A DNA stretch of 64,000 nucleotides from Micractinium sp. NFX-FRZ (taxonomy: Eukaryota > Chlorophyta > Trebouxiophyceae > Chlorellales > Chlorellaceae). How positions within the stretch are numbered: position 1 is the stretch's first letter; each line of letters begins with the position of its first letter. Position numbers and translations under genes: made by a program. The stretch is from contig JAPTJF010000302.1 in assembly GCA_029339195.1 (NCBI GenBank), positions 1-64,000 on the forward strand, given 5' to 3'. This document shows positions 48,241 through 60,316 of the stretch, piece by piece. Under the pieces are notes generated by a model. It saw only the letters and a program-made list of their open reading frames with translations, was not told where the DNA came from and made no database searches.

Positions 48241-51200
48241 ATGGAGCTGAATGACGAGGAGCGCTACGCACTGGCCTCGCTGTTCACGCTGGCCCTGCAC
48301 AGCAGCCAGTATGATGGCGGCAACGTGACCGGGGAGGCCTGGGGGTGAGCTCACGGCCCTGCCTTGCTGCCCTGTGCCTGCTGGCCTGCTGCCCTGCGTG
48401 CCAGCCGCTCCAGAATGGCAGCTGGGCTGTTGGGCAGCAGCACTACGGACGGGCCTATTGCCGGGCGTTGGCAGGCGTTGGCCCGCCCCTCTGCCGCCCC
48501 TCCCGGCTTGCACCCGCTGCTGCCGCTGCCCACTGCCAAGCTGCACGCCCAGCCATTCGCTGTTTTTCTCTCTGCTCACCTTGCAGGGAGCCTCCGGCTG
48601 TGGAGCGGGACCCGCGGCTCATCTCTGAGCTCACCGAGGCTGAGCTGGAGGTGTGGTGGGGGTATGACTTGGTGGCTCCTGGGGGGCTGCTGGACCGCAT
48701 CTTTCGGGAGCTGGAGGTGAGGGGGAGGGGCAGGGGAGAGAATGAGTAATCGGTTGGGGTGGGCAAGTGATGAGGGAGGGAGCATGGACCTGGCGGGTTT
48801 CACTGTCCCTGTTGTGTCCCAAACACTGGCAATGCTTGTGTGATGAAAACACCTGTCGGCACAGGTTGTGTTTGCCTGAGCTGAGCGTGTTTGACGTGCC
48901 CGGCCTGGTTGTGAGTGGGGATGGCACGTCGGCCTTGGATGTTGGCGCCACAGGCGGCGCCACAGCGGCGCCTACAGGCGGACAGAGGATGTGGCAGAGG
49001 CAGTGGCGATGCGTGGGGAAGCTGGCTGGGCACCCCTGCACCCCACTCCTCCCACCAGACCCCAAATTGGCCCGCACTTCCACCCTCCTGCGCCCTTCCA
49101 CCCTCTTGCACCCTCTGCCCGCAGCTGCCCCCCACAAAGTGGAAGGGCCTGAAGCTGCTGCCCACAGCAGCCCCCAGCGCGGGTGATGAGACATTCCGGC
49201 AGATGGTGCGGGGGCTGATCGCCATGCTGGATGCTGAGCTGGCAGCAGCCCTGCCTCCCCTCCTCCCGCGCCGCGACAGCCGGCCGGGCAGCGGCGGCGG
49301 CGGCGGTGGCGGCGGGGCGGGGCATGAGTCGCCGATCAGCCCGCCTGGTGGCGGGCGGCGGGCGGTGCGCGACGACTTGTTCATGGGCCTGATCAACAGT
49401 GACAGCGAGGATGACAGCGACGAGGACTGGGCGGCCGACCTGGAGCGGGAGCAGAAGCTGCAGGTGCGTGTGAGGCGGTGAAGAATGGAAAGGGTGGCTG
49501 GGAAGGTGGGCGGGGGGGGATAGGAGGGATGGTTGCACCTGAGGAGGCGCCGTCGCTGCAGCGGCTCGCCCCTTGTTGCCCCATGCTGCACAGCCAAAGA
49601 GGCAATGAAGAGGGCGGGCTGGCGGGGTCAGCAGCTGAGCTGCACACGCCCGTGAGCACCACCGCCGGTGCCGCTGTTCTTCATGAGTGGGGCATTCCTT
49701 GTGTGTGAGGTACCTGCCCTGCTGCCCTCTCTTGCCCATGTGGCGCAGGCCAGCGCAGAGCGGAAGCGGCTGGGGTCTGGCCGGCGGCGGCTGTCGGATG
49801 AGACGCAGACCCTGCTGCGCCTGACACGCCGCCTCAGCGACAGCTGCACCCTCGCGAGCGAGGCCGGCGCGGCGCAGCAGCAGCCAGCAGAGGTTGATGA
49901 GGAGGCGCAGCAGCAGCAGCAGCAGCTTGAGCAGCAGCGAGGGCAGCAAGAGCAGCGGCAGCAAGGACAGCAGCAGCAGGGCAGCGTGGCGCTGGGGCAG
50001 GCGGCCGAGCAGCAGACAGCTGCGCCACCGGCGGCAGCGGAGCAGCAGACGCCGGCGGCGGCGCGGCCGCCGCTGCAGCGCGCTGCTTCCGGCGCCGTGG
50101 CAGCCACTCCCAAGGCGATGGGGGCGATGTGGGAGCTGGTGCAGTGCTGCGTGGGTGCCTACCCGCTGCCCCCAGACCCGCACACGCCCAAGCTGCCGCG
50201 GCCGGTGGATGTGCGATGGTACGACTCGAGGGCACGGGTGGCCCTGCTGCTGGTGGCCAGCTGGCTGCAGGTAAGCTTGGTGGCTTGGTGTGGCAGGACT
50301 TCCCTGCTGCCTGGGCGGCGGGCAATTGAGTGCTCTGCTGGTCGGGGTGGTGCATCGGTAGCAGCAGCTTGGCTTGGCTGGCACATGCCCAGGCCTCTGT
50401 TCTCACCCCACCGCATACCTCCCCTCTCCGACTCCCCTTGCCTTTAACACTGCCTATTCCCTTGAGCCATGCTCTCAGGATCCGCTAATAAAGTTGCAAT
50501 CAGCTGCTGCTGACTCCAGCATCAATGTCCCTCCCATACACAAACACACACACACATCCCACACACAGCCAACACACAGCATGTCGCTCCCATTTCAAAT
50601 GCACCGCAGGTGCCCCCCCGCAAGGTGAGCAACCTGGAGCTGCTGCTGACGCAGGACAAGGCGCCGCGGCACAAGGCGCTGAGCGGGGTGGAGGAGGACG
50701 GCTGGGCGAGGCGCATGCGGTACTTCAAGGTGAGGAGGGGGCAGGAGCGGGTGGGTGCACACGCAGCGTGCAGGGGCTGCAGGCCAGGTGCGCTGTGCTG
50801 TGCTGTGCCAAGAAGAGAGGACAGCGGCTGTTGCCCTGCACCGCCGCTTGACCCAGGCCTGCAAGCGACCCCTCTCCCCCTCCCTCCCACGCCCCGTGCT
50901 TCCCCCTTCATCCCCTTCCCCCTCCCCCAGGTGGGCGCCGCGGCGGTGGGCGGCGGCGCGCTGTTTGCGGTCACTGGTGGCCTGGCGGCGCCGGCCATCG
51001 CCGCCGGCATGGGCAGCATCCTGGGCTTCCTGGGCGCCCCAACCGCCATTGCCGGCACGCTCACTGGATTCCTGGCCAGCACGGCGGGGGCGGCCACTGT
51101 GACCACCACCATGGCGGCCTCGGGCACCGCCACCTTTGGGAGCCGCATGGCATATAGGGTGGCAGAGATCAGTGAATTCGGTTTCAAGGAGCTGCTGCCC

Positions 51201-53511
51201 CAGGAGCCGCAGCAGATGGCCCAACCGCCGCAGCAGCAGCCCTCGCCGGCGCCTGTGCTGCCGGAGAAGCCAGCGGGGCCCCGCCCAGCGCAGCAGGCGC
51301 AGCAGCAGTCGCCGTTTGCGGCGGCGGCGGCGGCGCGGCGCGCCGGCTCGCTGCAGCTGGTGCGGCCGGCGGGGGGTGGGGAGTTGGTTCGGCTGGCAAG
51401 CGGGGGCGCGGGCGTGAGTGGGTCTGCCGGCAGCAGCGCAGGGGGCGATGCTGGGCATGTGCACCTGCTGGCCACCGCCGGCGGCAGCGGCGGCAGCGGC
51501 AGCAGCTACCACTCTGCACGGGCGCAGGCCCTGCGCAGGCCGGGCAGCGCCTCTAGTATTGGCAGCGCAGCCAGCAGCGGCAGCGGCGGCCTGACCAAAG
51601 GCGGCGGCGGCAGCACGGGCGCGCTGCAGCAGCAGGCAGCGCAGCCGCCGGCGGCAGGCGAGCAGCAGCAGTCGGCATGGCAGCGATGGTTTGGGGGCGG
51701 CAGTGCCAGCAGCAGCAGCAGCGGCAGCGGCAGTGGCAGTGGCAGCAAGAAGGAGGATCTGCTGCTGCCGGTGCCCATGAGGAGCAGGTGGATGGGAAGT
51801 GGAGCGGGCGCAGGAATCTTGGGGGGTGTGGTCTGTGTTTGGCGGATGTCTGGCAGCAAGCGGTGCACAGCAGGGCCGGGCAGGGCTTTAGCCTTGCAAG
51901 CAAGGGTGGTGCCTGTGAATCTGCCTGTATCCTGTGCCAGCCGCCCTGCCTGCCTGCTTACCTGGTGGCGCTTCTTTCCCACACCGCTTCTGACATGTTT
52001 GTCTGACATGCCGTCTCCTGCCCATCCTTCACACTCAGTGCCTTCTCCCCTCCCCTCCCCTCCTCCCACGAAGCAGGCAGAGCGGCGACGTGAAGCTGTG
52101 TGTGTCGATCTACGTGGCGGGGTGGATCGACAAGAGGGAGGACTTTGAGGGGACGTGGCGGGGGTGCATCACGCCGGGGGACTCGGGTGGGTGGGTGCAA
52201 GCGGGCAGGCCAGTCGGTTGGTTGGTTGGCAGTTGGGGCGGGGGGGTAAGCCGTGCCCTCCTCTACCTGCGTGTGCTGTTGCACCTGTCAAGCGGGCGCC
52301 ACGCCCGCTTAATCTGCTAGCTCAATGTTGCTTGCTGCCAGCTGTGCGGGCATTCGGTGATTTGCCTGCTCTCCACCAAGTCTGCCTGCCTGCCTGCCCT
52401 GCCTGCCCACCTTTGCCCTCCCATCTTAACTACTGCAGGCTCCTCCAGCCTGGGTGTGGGAGCCCAAGGCAGTGCTGGCCCTGTGTAACCACCTGCCACC
52501 ATTTCACACCTCAACTGCCTTGCTTCTTCTTGTTCCAACGCTCCCCCCCCGCCCGCCCCGCAGACTTTTTCTCTTTGGTGTGGGAGTCCAAGGTTCTGTT
52601 CCACCTGTCGAGCCAGATGGGGCGCCTGCTGACCACGCAGGCGGCGGGGCAGGGGCTGCAGCTGGCCACCCACTCCTTCTTCTACGCGGGGGCAGGTGGG
52701 CGGGGGGAGGGGGCCCGCCGGCGAGCGGGTGGGGGGGTGGGGAGGGCGCTAGCGGGCAGGTGGGTGGGGTTGGGGGGCGCCGGCGAGCGGGTGGGGGGCT
52801 GGCTGAAGGGAAAGCCCTCCACGCCACGCAGCCCTGCCTTGCTAGGGTGGGGAGGCCCACAAGGAGCAGGGCAGGTGGGAAAGGGGAGGGTCAAGTGGGA
52901 GGGAACCGCAAGGGAAAGATGTGTATAAGGGCCACACTGCGATGAGTATGGTGCCTGGGGCCGGAAGCAGCAGCGCGTCAGGCGGCATGCAGGCAGCAGC
53001 CGTGCCCAACAGGCTGCACCTTCACCCTGTGGCTCCTGCCAGTGCGGCCTCGCGCCAGGCCCGCTTGTGCCGCCACCCCCCGCCCCTCCCTCCCCTGCTG
53101 CCCCGTGACAGGTTCCCTTCCCGACCTCGCCGCGCCCCGCAGGCCTGGTGGCCCCACGGTGTGCCTGGGTCCCGCCCCCAGCCATCTCATCTCATCATCA
53201 TCACCTCGCACACATGGACCCCTACCCCTCCTTCCTGCTCCCCCTGCTGCTCCCGCAGGCCTGGTGGCAGCCCTGGGTCCCACCGTGCTGCTGGGCGCCG
53301 CCTCCGGCCTCATCATCTCCAATGCGTGGGCGGTGGCCAGCGACCGAGCGGTCAAGGCAGGCAAGCTGGGGTTGGGCTGGGGTGGACGAGGCAGGTGTGG
53401 GCAGGCTGGGTGGGGCAGCAACCGATATGGCATGCAGTGCTGGTGCCAGGAGGCAGCGGGGCAGCAGCGGGGTGGCGCTTGGGGTGGACGTCCTTAATGG
53501 CTGTGTCAAAG

Positions 53512-53545
<34 letters not shown>

Positions 53546-54910
53546 CAGGGGATGTATGCATGCCTCCTCACATGCCTTCACCCCCCTGTGCCCTGCGCCC
53601 CTGCCTGCCGCGCCCCGCCCCGCCTGCAGGCAAGCTGCTGGCGCACCTGCTGCTAAGCGGCGCGCACGGCGACCGGCCGGTGAAGCTGGTGGCCCACGGC
53701 ATGGGGGCGCGCCTCGTCTTCCACTGCCTGCTGGAGCTGTGCCGGCAGGGGGCGCGCGGCGTGGTGCAGGTGGGCTGCCGGCCTGGCTGCCTGCCTGCCT
53801 GCCTGGCAGGCCGCCTGCTGCGCTGCATGGCTGGATGCCCGGGTGGTTGGGTCAGCAGCGCATGCGTGTGCCGCAATACATGCACCCTTGGAGGCGATGC
53901 CGGAGGGCGTACTGTGCAGCAGGCACTGTGCTTCCTCCGTCTGCTCCTCACCTCGGCCTCGCCAGCGCCCCCCGGTGCCGCTACTCTTGAGGCGCGACCA
54001 ATCTGCACCCCTCCCGCACCACCCCCTGGCCACACCCGTCCCGTTTCCCGCGCCCCCTGCGCCCGCAGCACTGCGTGCTGATGGGGTGCCCGGTGGGCAC
54101 CGAGGGCGTGCGGTGGCGCATGGCGCGCCGCGCCGTGGCGGGCCGCCTGGTGAATGCCTACTCGCGCAAGGACTGGCTGCTGGGTGTGTGTGCCGGCGGC
54201 TCCAGCGGGTGGATGAAGGCCACGGCAGGTGGGTGGGTGTGCAGAGCATGCGACGGTGTGCAGCGTTGCGGGCAGGCAGGGCAGGGCTGGGCTGGGCAGG
54301 GCAGGGCAGGGCTTGGTGGTTCCAGGGCAGGGCAGGGCAGGGCTCTGTCCTGGGGTTGGGTTATCTGTGGTGATGTGGGGCCGGCCGGCGGTGTGCCGGG
54401 GTGTACGGGTTGCCGGACAAGCGGAGGGGCGGGCAGGCATGAAGTGCGCCAAGGCATGTGCTGGCACGTGCCCGCAGGACTGCTTGGAGGGTAAGCTGGC
54501 CAGGTGCCCGCTGGTGGTGCATGCACCCACCACGTCACTGTGTTGTCCCCCCACCCGGCTGCATGTCGGGCCACTGCCCCGGCTCCTTGGCGAACGCGCC
54601 CTGCCCCTGCCTGCACCTGTACATCGTCTCCCGGACGCTGACTCTGCCTCCCTGGAGTTCACCCCGCCCCCTCGCAGGCCTGGTGCCAACAAGAGACGGT
54701 GCTATTGTGAACGATCCTGCACCCCTTCGGCAGGGGTTTCTTCACTGCTCCCCACATGCTTCCGTTTTTGGTGCCCCCCTGCTGTGTTCAGGCCTGGTGC
54801 CAATCGAGGACGTGCCGGGTGTGGAAAACGTCAACCTGAGCAACCTCATTGACGGCCATTTTGCGTACATCGACGAGCTGCCCGCCATCATGGACATGCT
54901 GCTGCTGTGA
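48241..54910 (+). CDS. TMCO4: TMCO4/DUF726 family membrane protein, hydrolase fold without nucleophile Ser
   Basis: Twelve exons, 944 residues: 48241-48344, 48587-48716, 49125-49463, 49749-50270, 50610-50729, 50931-51787, 52077-52186, 52564-52695, 53259-53360, 53630-53769, 54069-54228, 54792-54910. Family signature: a hydrophobic double pass (about 406-475, with VTGGLAAPAIAAGMGSI), then VSIYVAGWIDKREDF, LVWESKVLFHL, GPTVLLGAASGLI, VKLVAHGMGARLVFHCLLEL, VLMGCPVG, RLVNAYSRKDWLL and VENVNLSNLIDGHFAY. The N-terminal half carries acidic, Gly and polyQ low-complexity stretches. Relatives have GFSLGAR or GYSLGAR at the nucleophile elbow; here residue 829 is Gly. Intron 9 is GC-AG. The fold is that of a membrane-associated serine hydrolase; activity is doubtful here. 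Confidence 0.85.
53361..53629 (+). other. GC-AG intron bounded by 12-nt direct repeats (DUF726 gene intron 9)
   Basis: The donor reads gcag/gcaagctg and the acceptor gcag/gcaagctg, so gcaggcaagctg is present at both ends. The intron also holds a (GCAG)n run at about 53513-53542. Confidence 0.75.
54280..54350. repeat. (GGGCA)n tract in DUF726 intron 11
   Basis: Imperfect pentamer repeats of gggca/gggct in two clusters inside intron 54229-54791. Confidence 0.8.
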
Positions 54911-55951
54911 TGATGACGTGGCGGCCCTCGCGACGTGCTGGATGGCGTGATGCCGTGGATGTGAGCGGAGGAGCTGGCGCTGGTGGATGCTGCAAGCGGG
55001 TGGGGGGGCCGCTAGCAGCACAGACGCGGCAGCAGCGGCAGCGGCGAACGGCGCGCTGCTTGTTGGTGCCAGCAGGAGTTTGACTGGTCCGCTGGCAATC
55101 CATGGAATGCAGCGTGCAGCGCTGTGTTGGGTTGCAAGCACGGTCTCTCTTGCGCTGTGCAAGCTCCTGCAGTAGTAACAGTCGGACAGGTCGCACCGTG
55201 GTAGAGGGTACCACACAGCTCGGCCCGCCCGGCGACGGCTGGCAGGTGGGCTCTGCCGTCCCCCTCGCCCGCTGCACCCTTGCACACATGGCAATGTATC
55301 ACCCCGCTGCAACCACTCTGGGAATCTGCAACGTCAGAGCAAGACTGCACGAGAGGGCAAAGCAATGCAGCTTTGCGCCCACATGTGCAGGCTGGCCCTG
55401 CAACCCCTGTAGCGGTGATGGTAGTGCATAGTGTGTGCAAGGATGTCAGGGATTGACCCAAGGCACGAGCCTTTGGGCATGCCTGCGTGGCTGCGCCGCA
55501 ATCGACTGGTGAGGTGTGAGTCGCAGGATGAGATGTCCTGTCTCGGCTCTTGAACTTCTGTCACTCACATTCAAGTCTCGTCCATACATCTCTAGCCTGC
55601 CTCTCTCGCTCTCCGCCGCCACAGCAAGGGCAACCCAACCCCGCAGACCTCCCACAGCCAGGGCCCTGGCCAGAGCTGCAAGCGTTCACATGCAGTAAAC
55701 CGAGCCACGCAGCGCCCCTTTTGCGCCTTTAGCCGGCCGGTGAGTTGAAAAGTTTTCTGGCGCCTCGGCGGCGGGCTGCGAAGGCAGCCTTGGGACCTTG
55801 TGGCCCTCGCTCGGATGTGCAGAGGGTTTGTCTGGGTTGCGGAGCGCCTACAGGAGGTGCCCCTTGGCACGTGTCTGAGCGCGGTCGCAGCGTCGGCTCG
55901 CCTCTGGCCAGCGGCAGCTTGCTCGCCCCCTCTCTTTTGCTTGCTGGCTCC
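54911..55951. other. Intergenic / UTR between the DUF726 and DUF506 genes
   Basis: About 1 kb holding the 3' UTR of the first gene and the promoter and 5' UTR of the second. No TGTAA is seen after the first stop. The frame of the DUF506 first exon stays open upstream to about 55745 but without another ATG. Nothing else recognisable. Confidence 0.5.
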
Positions 55952-58356
55952 ATGTTGGGCCTTTCAGGCTCCGCGCCGCGCTCCCGGGGCGCGGGCAGCC
56001 TGCAGAAGCTGCGTGCGGCATCTCCCGCCTTTGCTGGGACCGCCGCGCCCGGCACGTACTGGAAGGAACCTCTGTTCCCGCCGCAACCCACCGCACAACC
56101 CACTCTCCCACCCCTCCTGCAGCCTTCCGTAGAGGCAGCCGAGGCAGTGATGGTGCGTGCCGTGAAAGTGGTGCCGCTGGCGGAGGACGCGTACGGCGGC
56201 CCTGCCGGGCGCAGCTTCGGCGGCGGCTCCGGCAGCGCTCGCCGCGGCAGCTCTGGCGCCATGGGCAAGGTGCCCTCCCTGGTGTTTGACCTTGAAGACC
56301 TGGGCGAGGGCAGCCAGCACCCGCAGGCGGCAGACGGCGGCGCCGACGAGGCGAGCGTGGCGGAGGTGGCCCAGAAGCTGCACGCGCTGCTGGAGCCGTG
56401 GTCGGAGCCAGGTGGGTGCTGCACTTTTGCTGCATCCGAGGGCAGGGGGATGCACAGCCTCTCCACTGGTTGCTTGGGTGACCTGCTGGTGGCGCGGCCA
56501 GCGCAGGCTGGGATGCTGCAGCTGGTTGCGCAGCGGGCAGGTGGCCGGTTGCGCGGCGGGTAGCTGGCCCAGTCAGGCGGGTGGCTGCCGATATGGGCGA
56601 GCGGTACCGCTGGTGCCTGGTTCCAACAACCTTTGAGTTCTTCAAACCGTTGCAACTCCCACCGGCAGCATTCATGGCAGCACACGGTTACGCTGTTTGA
56701 GGCTCTTGCTGCACAATCCACTCCCGCCACTAATCTGCGCACCGCCAACTAATCTGCGCACTGCCATTACGTTCGATGCCCCTCTTACGCCTCCCACACC
56801 AGCGCTGTTCCCACGCGCTTTGTGCGTGCCACTCACACCTGCACCTGCTACCCGCCACCCCCTCCCCTCCCCGCGAGCAGAGTACATGCTGCTGCTGCAC
56901 GTGCGGTTTGCGCGCGAGGACGCCGCCAAGCGCGGCGCCACGCTGACGGTGCCCGAGCTGGCCGACACGCTGCGGCGCCTGGGGTATGCGGTGAAGATCC
57001 GCACCGCACTGGGCGGCGGCTCTGGCGGCGCCTGCCTCCGCTCCCTCCGCCACTCCTTCCTCACCGTCTCCGTGGCCGGCCCCTCCGGCTCCATGGCCTA
57101 TGTGCTGGACCCCCGCTTCAGGGAACAGGTGAGGAGGCTTTGTGAGCGGGAAGGCAGAAGTGGCGTGATGCGAGTGAGTTGGGGTGATGGGAAGGCACCC
57201 AGGGCATGGAAGGATGCATGGGCTGAGAGGCAGCGGGCCCTGCAGGCAGCATCGGGCTGCAGGCAGCGCCAAGGCTGGAGGGGCGTGGCACGCAGCAGGC
57301 ACGGCCCGCCGCCCCTGCAGGTGGTACTGCCGCTGCCCCCGCCGTGTCCCACACCTGCCCTGCTTTCTGGTTGCCTCGCCCTGCCTTGCCTGCAGTTTGA
57401 GATTGCCCACACCACGCCTCGCTACGCCAGGGTGCTGGATGCGGTGGGCCCAGAGGTGGTGGCCTCGCAAGACCGCCTGAACAAGGTGGGCCGTGGCAGG
57501 AGCGCAGCCCGGGCTGCCTCATGGGGCGTGTGCTGGCTGTGTGGCAGTGGGGTTGCTGCCGGGGGTCGTAGTTTGGGCCAGCAGGCCCCAGGCATCGCCA
57601 CCTGCGCTGCCGTCCTGCCCTGGTGTACCTCAACACCAACGCTCTGCTGCTGCCGCTGCTGCTGGCCCTGCTCTGCAGGTGGTGGAGCTGTTGTGCTCCG
57701 AGATGGCGCACTCTTTCGCCGAAACGGGCACGCCCCTGCCCCCCTGGCGCCAGCACGCCGCCATGCTCAGCAAGTGGCAGCCCCGGCGCAGCGAGGAGGT
57801 GGACGTCACGGCGGCGCTCAACAATGGGGCGGGCCTGCTGGTGGGCGCGCCAGCTGGCGGCGCCAAGCGCATGACCGGGCCCAGCACCGTGGCGCAGCGC
57901 CTCATGATGCTGGGGGTGGCGCAGCAGCAGAGCACGCCTTCCCCCATTGCCGAGGGGGTGGAGCACCAGAGCTCGGCGGGGGAGGAGGACTGCGAGGAGG
58001 GGTGGGGCTCCGCTGGCCCGGCGGCAAGCACCGCCAGCTCAGCATCCTCCCTGCACCTTGATTGGGATGAGGAGGGCAGCCTGGAGGCAGCGGGCCTGCC
58101 AGCGCCCCAGGCCACTCGCGAGCAGCAGCAGCAGCAGCAGCAGCGTCCGCACTACCACGCGGGGCACCACTTGGCGACGGCACCCGGCGCGCCGGTGGCG
58201 GTGCCGCAACGCACCGTCTCCGCTGGCGTGTATACCGGCGGTGCGGCGGCGGCGGCGCCTGCTGGGCACCCCCACCGCGGCAAGGCCATTTTCGAGGGCA
58301 TGCGGGCCGTGGCTGCCTCGCTGCCCCACCGCCGCAACCACACTTGGGCCGGCTAG
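55952..58356 (+). CDS. DUF506 (PDDEXK-like) protein
   Basis: Four exons, 491 residues: 55952-56411, 56881-57128, 57396-57485, 57679-58356. The plant/algal DUF506 family has a nuclease-like fold of unknown function. Family features run from about residue 150: EYMLLLHVRFARED; LGYAVKIRTALG; RHSFLTVSVAG; AYVLDPRFREQFEIAHTTPRY (exons 2-3); EVVASQDRLNKVVELLCSEM; and GTPLPPWRQHAAMLSKW. The N-terminal 150 residues and the C-terminal 200 (polyQ, Gly, Ala and Ser runs) are not conserved. The start is the only ATG in the open frame of exon 1. A 3' UTR of about 0.95 kb is implied if the TGTAA at 59310 is used. It converges with SLP1. Confidence 0.85.
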
Positions 58357-59309
58357 CCAATTGGCCAGAGGCCCGCCTCTTGCCCCCTGAACATAGCACG
58401 CTGCGCTGCAAAACGCCAGCGCACCCTGCCGCCTGCTGCTCGCTTTGCAGCGGCGGCTGTGCCAGCTGTGGTTGCCTGCCCAGCCACAGCCTGGCACCCC
58501 TTGCACGTCCCGACAACTAACCACCTTGCCGCTCTGCATCCTGCATAACTTCCATACCTCCACTCCACACCCCTCCCAAGTTTTCTCCCATGCCCCCACC
58601 CCTGCTGCGCTTTGTCAGCCCCTGCCATGCCACCACCCCGTCCCCCCGCCCCCTCCGGCCTGCCCTGGTGCCCCTGCCTCTCTGCACGCTTGACACTTGA
58701 TCCCTGTCATGTCGCCCATGGCTGAACAGGAGTGTGCCGTTTCCCACTTCCCCCCTGTCGAGCGCACACCCTATTCTTGGAGTGCGAGTGATTATGTGTG
58801 ACGTGTGTCCCCTGTTGGGCCGCGCCTGTGCTGGTTTCCCCCCTCTTTTCATGTGCGTCCCACACTGATGCACTCCCCAGTCCCCCCTGCCTCTTTTCCG
58901 GGCCGCAGCCCCGCCCCCGATTTTCCTCTCCCTCCCCCTTTTCTACGCCGCTTTTCTCAAGCCCCTCGAGGCGCGCCCCCCTGCCTGGCCGCCTCACGTC
59001 TCTCCCCAGCCTTCTTCCCCCTCCCCCAGAACACCCCCTATGCATCAAAGAACGCAGCACAGTCTGCCGGCTCGCAAGTTGTGTGAGCGGCGACGTGGAC
59101 CCCTTCCGGCCTGCCCTGCGGCGGGGGCATGGACCCCCCTCAGGCCTGCCCCCCCGGCAGCAGGCACCAATTTTCCAACAGCATGCACCTTTTGTGTCTC
59201 ACACCCCTCCCCTCGGCTCATCCCCCTTCTGGATCCCTCCCCCTCCCCACGCACTCGTCCACATTGAATGAACATCTTCTGAACTGCACCCACACAGCAC
59301 AGCCGCGTC

Positions 59310-59314
59310 TGTAA
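59310..59314 (+). terminator. TGTAA, candidate poly(A) signal of the DUF506 gene
   Basis: First TGTAA after the stop, 954 bp downstream, at the place where base composition switches from pyrimidine-rich to purine-rich. Confidence 0.4.
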
Positions 59315-59580
59315 GTGCTTTTGCACACAGCTGGGCAGGAGGAGGAGAGATGGAGGCGGGCCTTGGGGCCGGGTAGGCACCGGGACACCCGGGCAGGCAC
59401 CCTAACTGAGGGCTGTGGTTGAAGTGTGGGTGCTTCTTAGGAAGGCTGTCCTGATTTCCCCCAGTAGTCACTAAAAGACAAGAACCAACACTGATTGCTG
59501 TGCGGGGTTCCTGTTGGCAAAGTCTCCCTGCCCGCCCCACGCCCCGCGCACCAGCTTGTGAGCACAGCCCAAGGCTGAAG

Positions 59581-59585
59581 TTACA
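59581..59585 (-). terminator. TGTAA (minus strand), candidate poly(A) signal of SLP1
   Basis: TTACA on the plus strand, about 730 bp beyond the SLP1 stop. Confidence 0.4.
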
Positions 59586-60316
59586 GCGGGGAAATGAATT
59601 CGGACTGGAGTAATGGTACAGGGAGATTCTGAGAAGGGGGGAGGGAGAGCAGGGCAGGAACTTGAGGACGAAACGGGGCAGCGCCAGTGCCGAAGAAAGA
59701 GGGGGGGTTCATAAAATTTGGGGCGAGGGCGAGCGGGGCAACACACTGCGCAAAAACAAGAGGTGGGAGTTTGAGAGAGAAACGAGGGTAACAGGCTGCC
59801 CAGACGTCTGCCAGGGAGCCGGCGTGGGGAGCGCGGTCACCCACAGCACCGGCACAGGGTGGCCGGTGCCGGGCTGCGCTGCGGCCGAAAAATGGTGCGT
59901 GGAGGGCAGGGTCCAGAAGGGAAAACAGTGTTGTGGGGCCTGCCGGCCAGCGTGGCAACTTGCTGGCCGGCAGGCTTCCCATGTCGCTGCCCCAACTTGC
60001 TGGGCAGGCAGGCAGCCGGGCAGACGGGGGCGGGCAGAGTGCTGAGGCGCCGGCGCTTTCTGGTGACGGTAGGCATGCGTTGCTGCTGTGAGCAGCTGTG
60101 TTGCGCTGCTGAAACTGCCGGCGCGGATGTCGCTATGAAAGATGCTGCTGCTGCTGCTGCTGCTGCTGTGAAGGTTCAGGGTTCTAGTAGCTCAATCAAT
60201 CAAGTCGCGGCGGGGGGGGGACCGCGTTGGGTCAGCGGGGGGCGCTTGGGCGAGGCGCCTGTGGTTCAATTCAACGGCCTGAGCCATGGGCCAGGGAGCC
60301 CGCGGGCCCGCGCGCT

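Larger units (their letters stand above)
58357..60316. other. Convergent 3' region, DUF506 / SLP1
   Basis: Nearly 2 kb with no supported gene: C/T-rich to 59250, then G/A-rich, which fits two long 3' UTRs on opposite strands. TGTAA on the plus strand at 59310-59314 and on the minus strand at 59585-59581 would end them 266 bp apart. A short (CTG)n run lies at 60143-60168. Confidence 0.55.

Noticed and set aside
48972..50384. 470-codon open frame on the minus strand
   Set aside because: Antisense to exons 3 and 4 of the DUF726 gene. It is rich in Leu/Pro/Arg as the complement of polyQ and Gly coding, and has no family features.
60143..60168. (CTG)n run near the SLP1 3' end
   Set aside because: A simple trinucleotide repeat in non-coding DNA, with no coding or structural context.
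60175..60275. tRNA-like pieces (tagctcaatca and ggttcaattc)
   Set aside because: The spacing is wrong, and no acceptor stem or anticodon arm can be paired around them.
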